Made by a program: the position numbers and the translations under genes
Notes under the pieces: generated by a model
The model's database searches: none
Seen by the model: only the letters and a program-made list of their open reading frames with translations
Told to the model about the DNA's origin: nothing
Shown: positions 42,865-50,841 of the stretch, piece by piece
Position numbering within the stretch: position 1 is the stretch's first letter
Layout: each line of letters opens with the position of its first letter
Origin: Bog-473 sp963755495
Lineage (GTDB): Bacteria; Actinomycetota; Acidimicrobiia; Acidimicrobiales; RAAP-2
Direction: 5' to 3'
DNA length: 64,000 nucleotides
Assembly: GCA_963755495.1 (NCBI GenBank)
Contig: CAVWJS010000012.1
Span: forward strand, 325,146 to 389,145

Positions 42865-45800
42865 GCGGGTGGCGCTGAGCCGTCCTGTGGGTCGTCAGTA
42901 ACTTCGGGTCCGCTCGCCGTGCGTGCGGGGGCCTGGCGACGGAGCTCCACCAACGCGTCAGCAGCCAGGCAGGCCACGGCGGCCCAGGCCAAAACCGCCG
43001 CCGTCGAAAATGTGGGCGCCCATGTGCCTCCCGCCTGCACCGGATGGGTGACCTGGTCCACCACCACGACCGTGCCGGCCGCGATCATCAGCCCGACGGC
43101 GCCTGCAGTCAGGAGGCGCCGGGCCCGCGCCACCAGCATTGCGGCCGCCGTTGCCACGCCCACCACGAGCCCGATCCAGGGGCGGGTGACCGTAGCCAGG
43201 ACGGCACCGACGAGCAGGGCGCTGACCGCAACGGCTAGTGGTCGGGGTCGAGATCGGGTCGGCGGGTACGTGAGGGGGGAGGCCAGGGTAGCGATCAACG
43301 CCGGCGAGTCCGCCAAGAGCACCGCGCCCCCGCGTCCTGTTCCCGCCTCCGCCGCGTCCCGCTGATGCCTGCCGCGTCGCCTCCTTCTGATCCGGTCCGG
43401 ACTGAGCGAGATCAACAGGGCGGCGACTAGGCCGGCTCCCGAAACGAGCAACGCAGCCCAGATCACCCGCTGGGGGGCCCATCGAAGGGTGACGGTCAGC
43501 GTTCCATCGTGGATTTCGCCGGCCACCGCGTCCGGGTTCACGATCCACCCGTTAGCGAAACCGTCGATCATCTCGGGTGCGCCGAGGGAGGGGCCGCCGC
43601 CGACGGTGGCCGTCCATCCCTTGTTGATGCTCTCGCCGAGTACCAGGTGGAATGGGTCGGACGCGGCGGTGATGCCCTTCACCTGGACGTGGATGGTGGT
43701 GGCGGACTGCGAGGTGACGTGAGCCTTCGGCACACTCGAAGAACGCGAGGGGGCAACCAGGGCGGTGGCTGACACGTCGGGCATTCCCGCCCCACCGGCC
43801 GCGGAATCGAGGGCCAACGTGTCGAGATTCCATCCGGTTGTGTGGCCGTTCGCGGCCTCCAGGACATGGGTGCCGGCCCCCAGGTGCAGTCCGGCCGCGT
43901 CAGGCCCACACAGGGAGACCTTCAGCGCGTTGCCGGCGAGCGCCGTGGAGGACGACCCGCTGACGCTGACCCAGATCGGCTGCCCGTCGATGCTGAGGAG
44001 ATCGCTCTGGCACGAGGTCGGGATCGCCGCGGGCGGGGGAGGATCGATGACACCAGGTATGCCCAACTCAGCGATGCCCACGGGCAGAGCAGTGAGGTGG
44101 CGAGAGGTGTAGCTGCGCGTAGAGCGAAGTTTCACGCCGGACACGGTGAATTGCAGGTGTTGCCCGTGCTGGGCGGGAAAGGTGACCGGGACCGTGACCA
44201 CCGATCCGGCCCTGGTGCCTGCCTTTAGCGGGGGGATAGGGACCTTCGTCGAACCGTTCTCGGTGGCTACCGTCAGTTCGGTCGGGACCGAGTGCTTGCC
44301 GTCGTCGACGATCTGCAGGTTGAGATGGTCGAAGGTGATTGGCTTGGGGAGATCGACGTGGATCCACGAGCCGAGTTGGCTGGCTGCCCCGAAGCCCGGG
44401 CTCCATACCGTTGCCGGGTTCCCGTCGAGCGCGGCAGAGGCCCCGGCGCTCAGGTCCCCCGGAAGCCGTCCCTTTGAGTAGGCCACGATCCCCGAGGCCG
44501 CTTCGCGGCCGACAAGGCGGTCGATCTGGTCGTCGGGGATGAGCGCGTTGATCCTGGCGGTGCCCGTCAGGGTGAAAGTCCGGGCATTGGGCAGTGCAAA
44601 GGACCGGTCGATGCTCACCTCCGGGTCCTGGCGGGGCGGGTAGGGAGAGACGCGCTCGCGGGTGAGCAGGATGACCAGCCGGTCAGCGGCCGTAGAGGTC
44701 TCGGTGCCCCCGAGAACGTCGCTGGGCAGGTCGATGAGCTCAGTTGCCGTGGTGTCGGCCACCCGGACCTCGGAGAATCCCACCGATGACGGCCCGGCGT
44801 TGAGGTCGGTCCCCTTCAGATTGGTCGCATCGATGCGGATCCTCAGGGTGCTGAACGTCCTGGACGGGAACGTGATGGTCTGGCCCTGCGCGGTCCTCGA
44901 ACCCGCTCCCAGATGGACGGTGAGCGGATGGCCACCGTCGAAGGTGAGCGTGGCCTTGGTGATCCACCGATTGTTGCCTCCGGTGAGCGGCTGGACCAGG
45001 TTCACGGCACTGGTCGTCGTGGGCCGATTGAACTGCACCTGCCACCACTGGCCAATCGGTTGACCGAAGGCGCCCGTCTCCCAGGCGGTGTCGGGATTGC
45101 CGTCTATGGCTTGCGAGGGCCGATCCTCGGGCAGATAGGTGACGGTGTCCCCGTAAGAAGAGGCGGTGACCGCGCGCACGCCGAGGTACGAGGCCACCGT
45201 GTAGGAGGTGATCGGTGCCCCGGGGAAGAGCACGATGGGGGAGTTCGACGGGTCGGTCTGCTGGGGCTGGGTCGCGGCGAGGGTCTGGCCCGCCTCGTCG
45301 ACGATCGTGTCCCACCGGAAGGCCCGCCGGCGGTTCGTGTCGGTGACCACCACCGTCGCACCCTGCGCCAGTGCGGCTTTCAGCTGACCGGGATGCTGGT
45401 CGAGGGTCCCGGCGTACAGCACGGTGGGGTTATTGGCCAGTAAGCCGGCGCCGGCCGTGGCCACCAGACCTTCCCCGTCGCCGTCAAGCACCACGGGCGA
45501 CGCGGTGGCCTCGGCGCGCACGATCGGCCGCGGGTTGGCCACGGCCATCACCTCCAGCGGGCATGGTTCGACCGCATTGGGGTGCGCCAGTGACTCCTCG
45601 TCCAGCTGGGGCAGTGGGCCATGGTCAGGCCGGGGGGTCCCGTAACAGGTTGGCGCGCCCAGGCCGTCGGGCGTGGGCTGCAGTTCGGCCCACAGCTGCG
45701 TCGGCGGGGGTTGGTCGTAATGCTCGTAGTTGAGATCCGACTGCACGAGCACGTCACCGACACTCATGAGGCGGGCGATCGGGGCGAGAGCATTGGGGTT

Positions 45801-47369
45801 CGACGCTCCCACCTGCAGCGGATTGTCGAGGGCGTAGAGGAGGTCCTCGGTGGCGGTCGATCCTTGCGGCACCTGCTCGCGACTGACATACCCCCGGTTC
45901 AGTATGGCCGGATACACGGGGTCGGTGGTGTCCCCGTAGTCGTAGTTGGCGAAGTCGGACCCGGGGATGCCGAGGACCCTGGTGCCGGCTCCCTCGTGAT
46001 TCAAGGCCTTCGCTGCGGCCAGGGTGTAGGCAGGGAGCTTGGCCGGCTGCGTGTACTTGTTGGCGACGGTCGAACCGTTGAAGGCGGCGGGATTGGACGC
46101 GGCCACTACGGCCACCGACAGGGCGACGACGCCCAGGGCCAAAAGGCGCGATCGGCGGCCGAGCGCCGTGACACCGGCGCCGAGCAGCATGGCGATGCCC
46201 AGCAGGAGGAGAGGGGTGGCCCGGTCGGTTGAGCGAAGTGCCAGGCCCGCAGAGGTATCGGTCATGAAGGCCTTGAGGGCGTGGCCGAACCAGGTGGGAT
46301 CTGTGAACGGGTAGGTACCGACGGCGAGCACCAGTCCCACCAGCACGAGGAGCACGAAGAAGGCCCGAGCCCGCCAGCGGGTGAAGGCCGCGGCGAGGAA
46401 GGCGAGGGCCGGTACGACGAAGCCAAAGGCCAGGGGGACGATTTCCTGGGTCAGTTGCACCGACGATGACACCCAGGGGCCAAGGCGGTCGGTGCCGTAG
46501 AAGTACCAATACCCCAGTCCCCTGAGCACCTCTATCGGAGTGGAGGTCTGGCTGACGGTCTGGACCGTCTCGGTGGTCTGGAGGATGGCGACGCCGAAGC
46601 CGCCCTCGATGGCGAGCCCGGCGATCCACCACAGGGATACCACGAGGGACATCCCGGCCAGCTTCAGCGCCGCGGCGCCTGCCTGGCGCCATGACGCCTC
46701 GCGCAGGCCAACCACCGCGTAGACGAGCCAGAGCGCCGGCCCAATGCCGACGTACAGCAGGGAGGTGGCGTTGATGCTGCTCACCAGCGCGACCACCAAT
46801 GCGAACCGGGCGCAGTCCCGCCAGCCACCTCTGCGCACGGCCAATGCAGCGAGCGCCACCAGCCACGGGAGCCCAGCCCAGGGGAGCAGCAGGACCGAGA
46901 TCCTCCCCACGTACTGCAGGAAGTACGGGGAGAACATGTAGGCGAAAGCGGCCACGGGCGGCCCCAGACCCCTGAGCGCGAGGGTCTGGCACAGGAAGAG
47001 GATGCCCGCCCCGGCGGCGAAGAGGATCGTGCCGACCCACAAACGCTGGGCCACCCAAACTGGGACCCCGATGGCATGGAACAACCAGAAAAAGGGTCCC
47101 ATCGGGAACAAGTAGCCGATCTGCTGGTGGGTGACGGTCCCGAGGCCGACAGTCGGATCCCACATCGACGCGGACGCCGGGATATAGCGGTCGATGTCGA
47201 GATAGAGGTAGGTCTTGGTGTCCGAACTGACGACCCCGGGCCGCGCCAGCAATTGGGGCACGTAGGCCAGCAGGGCCAGTAGGAGATGGGCGACCCACGA
47301 CCCCGCCCGAATACGCCTGGCGCCGACTCCTGCTGTTCCCCGTTCGGTGGTCACCCCCGCAGGGCTCAC
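42861..47369 (-). CDS. AftD-like alpha-(1->3)-arabinofuranosyltransferase family protein
   Basis: A 1502-residue membrane glycosyltransferase. The N-terminal about 430 residues form a GT-C domain of some 11 helices, with SSDTKTYLYLDIDRYIPASA in the first outer loop. A very large extracytoplasmic part follows, with two discoidin-like modules (SQAIDGNPDTAWETGAFGQ; SAALDGNPATVWSPGFGAA), and three or more helices close the C-terminus. This matches AftD of mycobacteria (Rv0236c, DUF3367 family) in size and layout. AftD branches arabinan; the substrate here is unknown. The GTG start has AAGGAG upstream and a TACAAT box (minus strand, 47408-47403). Confidence 0.8.
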   Translation of the reverse strand: MSPAGVTTERGTAGVGARRIRAGSWVAHLLLALLAYVPQLLARPGVVSSDTKTYLYLDIDRYIPASASMWDPTVGLGTVTHQQIGYLFPMGPFFWLFHAIGVPVWVAQRLWVGTILFAAGAGILFLCQTLALRGLGPPVAAFAYMFSPYFLQYVGRISVLLLPWAGLPWLVALAALAVRRGGWRDCARFALVVALVSSINATSLLYVGIGPALWLVYAVVGLREASWRQAGAAALKLAGMSLVVSLWWIAGLAIEGGFGVAILQTTETVQTVSQTSTPIEVLRGLGYWYFYGTDRLGPWVSSSVQLTQEIVPLAFGFVVPALAFLAAAFTRWRARAFFVLLVLVGLVLAVGTYPFTDPTWFGHALKAFMTDTSAGLALRSTDRATPLLLLGIAMLLGAGVTALGRRSRLLALGVVALSVAVVAASNPAAFNGSTVANKYTQPAKLPAYTLAAAKALNHEGAGTRVLGIPGSDFANYDYGDTTDPVYPAILNRGYVSREQVPQGSTATEDLLYALDNPLQVGASNPNALAPIARLMSVGDVLVQSDLNYEHYDQPPPTQLWAELQPTPDGLGAPTCYGTPRPDHGPLPQLDEESLAHPNAVEPCPLEVMAVANPRPIVRAEATASPVVLDGDGEGLVATAGAGLLANNPTVLYAGTLDQHPGQLKAALAQGATVVVTDTNRRRAFRWDTIVDEAGQTLAATQPQQTDPSNSPIVLFPGAPITSYTVASYLGVRAVTASSYGDTVTYLPEDRPSQAIDGNPDTAWETGAFGQPIGQWWQVQFNRPTTTSAVNLVQPLTGGNNRWITKATLTFDGGHPLTVHLGAGSRTAQGQTITFPSRTFSTLRIRIDATNLKGTDLNAGPSSVGFSEVRVADTTATELIDLPSDVLGGTETSTAADRLVILLTRERVSPYPPRQDPEVSIDRSFALPNARTFTLTGTARINALIPDDQIDRLVGREAASGIVAYSKGRLPGDLSAGASAALDGNPATVWSPGFGAASQLGSWIHVDLPKPITFDHLNLQIVDDGKHSVPTELTVATENGSTKVPIPPLKAGTRAGSVVTVPVTFPAQHGQHLQFTVSGVKLRSTRSYTSRHLTALPVGIAELGIPGVIDPPPPAAIPTSCQSDLLSIDGQPIWVSVSGSSSTALAGNALKVSLCGPDAAGLHLGAGTHVLEAANGHTTGWNLDTLALDSAAGGAGMPDVSATALVAPSRSSSVPKAHVTSQSATTIHVQVKGITAASDPFHLVLGESINKGWTATVGGGPSLGAPEMIDGFANGWIVNPDAVAGEIHDGTLTVTLRWAPQRVIWAALLVSGAGLVAALLISLSPDRIRRRRRGRHQRDAAEAGTGRGGAVLLADSPALIATLASPLTYPPTRSRPRPLAVAVSALLVGAVLATVTRPWIGLVVGVATAAAMLVARARRLLTAGAVGLMIAAGTVVVVDQVTHPVQAGGTWAPTFSTAAVLAWAAVACLAADALVELRRQAPARTASGPEVTDDPQDGSAPPA

Positions 47370-47402
47370 GCAGCTCCTTGTTTCGTCTTCCGGCAGCGGG
47401 GC

Positions 47403-47448
47403 ATTGTAGGCCCGTCGCCGCCAAGCCAGAGGGACACGCGGTTAGCAT
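47403..47448. promoter_or_regulatory. divergent promoters of the AftD-like gene and coaE
   Basis: The minus-strand -10 box TACAAT (47408-47403) serves the AftD-like gene, which has a normal leader with AAGGAG. The plus-strand -10 box TAGCAT (47443-47448) lies eight bases before the coaE GTG, predicting a leaderless coaE mRNA. The boxes are about 35 bp apart, so the two polymerases would compete. Confidence 0.5.
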
Positions 47449-47456
47449 TCGCCTCC

Positions 47457-48060
47457 GTGCTGGCTCTTGGCCTTACCGGAGGCATCGGGTCGGGCAAGTC
47501 AGCGGTAGCTGATCTGCTCGTGGCGCGTGGTGCCGTCTTGATCGATGCAGACCAGTTGGCCCGCGACGTGGTCGCTCCCGGCGGTCCGGCCTTCCAGCCT
47601 CTCATCGACCGGTTCGGTCCCGGGATCGTGGCGCAGCGACGGCACCATCGACCGCCCCGCCCTCGCCGCCGTGGCCTTTGCCGACGATGCCGCCCGAGCT
47701 GACCTCAACGCGATTACTCACCCAGCGATCGGGCTCGCCATGAGCCAGGCACGGGAGGCGCTCACCGGGACCGATCACATTGTGGTGCTCGCCATACCCT
47801 TGCTCACGTCGTTGCATCGGGAGACCCAGAAACTGGACTGCGTTGTCGTTGTCGACTGCCCGACGGAAGTGGCTCTCGAGCGCCTCCTGTCGCAACGTGG
47901 CATGGACCGTGCCGATGCCGAGGCGCGCATCCGGGCTCAGATCAGCCGGGAGGAGCGCGTGAAGGACGCCGACTACGTGTTGGACAATTCAGGCGGTCGG
48001 GCGGCCCTCGAGATGGAGGTGGCTCGCCTTTGGGAGTGGCTGAACGAGAGGAAGCAATAA
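47457..48060 (+). CDS. coaE: dephospho-CoA kinase, frameshifted
   Basis: The enzyme for the last step of coenzyme A synthesis. The first frame has Walker A LGLTGGIGSGKSAVADLL and VLIDADQLARDVVAPGG. It breaks at about 47630-47640, and the +1 frame continues with DGTIDRPALAAVAFADDAAR, ITHPAI, the lid region RLLSQRGMDRADAEARI and the end at 48060. One extra base restores a normal 200-residue protein. The gene is essential in bacteria and both halves are well conserved, so a sequence error is the likeliest cause. The position upstream of uvrB matches Rv1631-Rv1633. Confidence 0.88.
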
Positions 48061-48063
48061 CCC

Positions 48064-48252
48064 TCAGGTCAGCCGTGGATGGTTGCGGTCCTTGGTCACG
48101 TCGGCCTTCGCCCTGGCGGTGGCCACCTTGCGGGCCTGAGAGATGGCACCCGCGCTTTTGGGCCGAGCGGGCGCCACCCAATTCCAGTGTCCGGGCTCAC
48201 CTTCGATGCTCCAGCCGCCATAAGTCTTGAGGGCGTGCGGCTCGGGACATCG
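48064..48252 (-). pseudogene. possible remnant of a DUF222/HNH-endonuclease gene
   Basis: The frame reads CPEPHALKTYGGWSIEGEPG, then HWNWVAPARP and a basic tail, ending at 48064. It resembles the piece just after the HNH site of DUF222-HNH proteins of actinobacteria, where CxxHHRLKTHGGW is usual. The catalytic HNH and everything upstream are absent, so at best it is a 3' fragment. The rest of the 48061-48736 stretch has the 20-bp repeats and the uvrB promoter but no other gene that I can support. Confidence 0.4.
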
Positions 48253-48286
48253 CCGTGGAACGTCACCTTCAAGGCGGAGACGGCGG

Positions 48287-48366
48287 CAACCTGAGGACGA
48301 GGCACGCAACCTGAGGACGAGGCTCTCAACTTGAGGACGAGGCACTCATCCTGAGGACGAGGCACT
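48287..48366. repeat. four tandem 20-bp repeats upstream of uvrB
   Basis: Units of the type CAACCTGAGGACGAGGCACT lie at 48287, 48307, 48327 and 48347 with one to three differences each. They are in the gene-free stretch 48253-48706. GAGGACGAGG is invariant. No coding function is apparent on either strand. Below the repeats, 48370-48700 shows nothing I can identify. Confidence 0.85.
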
Positions 48367-48706
48367 CAGAGAGCTCCGGGACTTGTTTTCAGAAAACGAC
48401 ACCGCGCTGTTGGTTCTTTGAAAAACATGTCCCGGCGGACGATCGGGACGCCAGACTCTTGCTTGACATAGGCGCCTGAACCTCACGCACCGAGACGAGC
48501 AGCAGGACGCGGTGACCAGCGCAGGCCAGAAGGCCACCAACGAAAAACCCACCGGCAACGGACACGACATGGAGCACGCAGGGCAGCCCCCCGAACCCTC
48601 ACGGGCGTGAACCTCCAACGCACAACTGGAGTTGTCGAGCTCGGCCAGCCCAGCTTCCATGGGAGAACCTCACGGAAGGGGTGTATCACGGGACCGAAGG
48701 CCGCCC

Positions 48707-48737
48707 TTGCTACACCCTCCCGGTATCCTCGCCTCAG
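48707..48737 (+). promoter_or_regulatory. uvrB promoter sharing an 18-bp element with uvrA
   Basis: ACACCCTCCCGGTATCCT (48712-48729) ends in a TATCCT -10 box seven bases before the uvrB GTG, giving a leaderless mRNA. Exactly the same 18 bases precede uvrA. The spacing TTGCTACAC, eight bases, TATCCT is like the mycobacterial PafBC-type DNA-damage promoter (TTGTCRGTG, N8, TANNNT), but the upstream box matches poorly. Confidence 0.6.
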
Positions 48738-50800
48738 TGGCAGATTTCGAGGTTGTCTCCCCGTTCAAGCCTTCCGGTGATCAGCCCGGCGCCATTGCCG
48801 CGCTCGTCGAGGGAACGAAGAGGGGAGACCGCTACCAGACCCTCCAGGGCATCACAGGCTCAGGGAAGACGGCCACCATCGCCTGGATGATCGAACAAGT
48901 CCAGCGCCCCACTCTCATCATCGAGCCGAACAAGTCCCTGGCCGCCCAGCTCTCCTCCGAGCTGCGTGATCTCTTTCCGAAGAACCGGGTCGAGTTCTTC
49001 GTCTCGTACTACGACTATTACCAACCGGAGGCTTACCTCCCGACTACCGATACCTACATAGAGAAGGACTCGTCCATCAACGACGAGATCGACCGATTGC
49101 GGCACGCCACAACGTCATCGTTGCTCATGCGCAGGGACGTCATCGTGGTCGCATCGGTGTCGTGTATCTACGGCTTGGGCTCGCCGCTCGAGTACCGGGA
49201 CCGCATTCTCGGGCTTACCGTCGGGCAGCAGTACGACCAGCGTGAGATCCTGCGCAAGCTGGTCGATCTTCAGTACACCCGTAACGATGTGAATCTCGTT
49301 CGTGGGTCGTTCCGGGCAAGAGGCGACACCGTAGAGATCCATCCGGCGTACGAGGAGCAGGCGCTGCGGGTCGAGATGTTCGGCGACACCGTTGAGCGCA
49401 TCGTGCCCTTCGATGTCATGACGGGCGAGATGGGTGAAGAGCTGGAGGACATCGCGGTGTACGCCGCCACCCATTACGTCACCGGCGACGAAATTGTCCA
49501 GCGCGCCGTGAAGTCCATCGAGACGGAACTTCGGGAGCGACTGCAGTTCTTCGAGAAGGAAGGCAAGCTGCTCGAGGCACAACGCCTGAGGGTCCGCACG
49601 GAGCACGACCTGGAAATGCTGGCCGAAACGGGCGTCTGCTCGGGCATCGAGAACTACAGCCGTCACCTCGATGGCCGCGCCCCCGGCGAAGCGCCCTACA
49701 CCCTGCTCGACTTCTTCCCGAAGGATTATCTGGTTGTCCTCGACGAGAGCCACGTGGCGGTACCGCAACTTCACGGCCAGTTCGCCGGTGACCGCTCTCG
49801 CAAGGACATGTTGGTCGAGCACGGGTTCCGCCTTCCCTCTGCGAGGGACAACCGCCCTCTGCGCTTCGACGAATTCATCGAGCGGGTCCCCCAGGCCGTG
49901 TTCGTCTCTGCCACCCCAGGACCGTTCGAAAAGGAACATTCCACGCAGATGGTGGAGCAGGTCATCCGGCCGACAGGGCTGGTCGACCCGGAAGTGACGA
50001 TCCGGCCCACAAAGGGACAAGTGGACGATCTCCTGGCTCGCATAGGGAGCACCGTGGCCTCGGGTGGGCGCGTCCTCGTGACCACTCTGACTAAGAAGAT
50101 GGCGGAAGACCTGACCGACTACCTGGCCGATGCCGGCGTTCGGGTGCAGTACCTGCACTCGGACATCGACACCATCACCCGTATCGAGATCCTCCGGGAA
50201 CTGCGACTCGGGTCGATCGACGTCCTGGTCGGTATCAACCTGCTCCGGGAGGGCCTCGACCTGCCCGAGGTGTCGTTGGTGGCCATCCTCGATGCCGACA
50301 AGGAGGGGTTTCTGCGCTCGGCCTCTTCCCTCATTCAGACCATGGGCCGCGCCGCTCGCAATGTGGACGGCACGGTGGTGCTCTACGCCGACACCATCAC
50401 CGATTCGATGCGTGAAGCAGTGTCGGTGACTCAGCGCCGCCGCGAGATCCAGACCGCCTACAACCTCGAGCACGGAATCGATCCGCAGACCATCCGCAAG
50501 ACGGTGACCGACATCCTGGAGCGTCTGCGCGGCAACAGCGGTGGGCCCGGCGGTGGACCGGGCGGCGGCCGTTCGACGACCGCCGGGCGCAGCCGGGCCG
50601 AGGTCCGGCGCAACGCCGCCGTCCGCGGCAATAAGCGCTCCCTGCTGACCGACGGCGACGCGTCCACGCCGGCCGAGGCGATCGAGCTCATGACGCAACT
50701 GGAGGCAGAAATGAAGTCAGCCGCGGCCGAGCTCCGTTTCGAGGAGGCCGCACTCCTGCGTGACGAGATCGCCGAACTGCGCGCCTCCGTGCCGAGTTGA
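48737..50800 (+). CDS. uvrB: UvrABC excinuclease subunit B
   Basis: A 687-residue damage-verifying helicase-like protein. It has Walker A GITGSGKT, the beta-hairpin region VSYYDYYQPEAYLPTTDTYI, Walker B VVLDESH, helicase motifs TLTKKMAEDLTDYL and LREGLDLPEVSLVAILDAD, and TMGRAARN. After a Gly-rich linker (GGPGGGPGGG) the C-terminal UVR motif LRFEEAALLRDEIAELR contacts UvrC. The GTG at 48737 (VADFEVVSPFKPSGDQP) was chosen from the protein family and the promoter spacing; the longer open frame upstream is not conserved. Confidence 0.97.
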   Translation: MADFEVVSPFKPSGDQPGAIAALVEGTKRGDRYQTLQGITGSGKTATIAWMIEQVQRPTLIIEPNKSLAAQLSSELRDLFPKNRVEFFVSYYDYYQPEAYLPTTDTYIEKDSSINDEIDRLRHATTSSLLMRRDVIVVASVSCIYGLGSPLEYRDRILGLTVGQQYDQREILRKLVDLQYTRNDVNLVRGSFRARGDTVEIHPAYEEQALRVEMFGDTVERIVPFDVMTGEMGEELEDIAVYAATHYVTGDEIVQRAVKSIETELRERLQFFEKEGKLLEAQRLRVRTEHDLEMLAETGVCSGIENYSRHLDGRAPGEAPYTLLDFFPKDYLVVLDESHVAVPQLHGQFAGDRSRKDMLVEHGFRLPSARDNRPLRFDEFIERVPQAVFVSATPGPFEKEHSTQMVEQVIRPTGLVDPEVTIRPTKGQVDDLLARIGSTVASGGRVLVTTLTKKMAEDLTDYLADAGVRVQYLHSDIDTITRIEILRELRLGSIDVLVGINLLREGLDLPEVSLVAILDADKEGFLRSASSLIQTMGRAARNVDGTVVLYADTITDSMREAVSVTQRRREIQTAYNLEHGIDPQTIRKTVTDILERLRGNSGGPGGGPGGGRSTTAGRSRAEVRRNAAVRGNKRSLLTDGDASTPAEAIELMTQLEAEMKSAAAELRFEEAALLRDEIAELRASVPS

Positions 50801-50811
50801 TCTGGTCGGGT

Positions 50812-50841
50812 CTGACACACCCTCCCGGTATCCTCCTTTAA
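50812..50841 (+). promoter_or_regulatory. uvrA promoter sharing an 18-bp element with uvrB
   Basis: ACACCCTCCCGGTATCCT at 50817-50834 is identical to the uvrB element. TATCCT lies six bases before the uvrA ATG at 50841, again a leaderless arrangement. The identity reaches into the spacer, where ordinary promoters are free to vary, so shared regulation or recent duplication of the promoter is likely. Confidence 0.6.

Noticed and set aside
42919..47282. Numerous long ORFs on the plus strand opposite the AftD-like gene
   Set aside because: They are high-GC shadow frames, rich in Arg and Pro and without domains; the minus-strand frame is a single 1502-residue protein with clear helices and discoidin modules.
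47457..48060. Programmed ribosomal frameshift in coaE
   Set aside because: There is no slippery heptamer with a downstream structure, and several unrelated genes show the same kind of break, so indel error is simpler.
48096..48365. Protein-coding gene through the 20-bp repeats on the minus strand
   Set aside because: The N-terminal half only translates the repeats (PRPQxExLVLxLRASSSG-like) and has no start signal; only the distal fragment resembles a protein family.
48287..48366. CRISPR array
   Set aside because: The 20-bp units are directly contiguous with no spacers, and no cas genes are present in the window.
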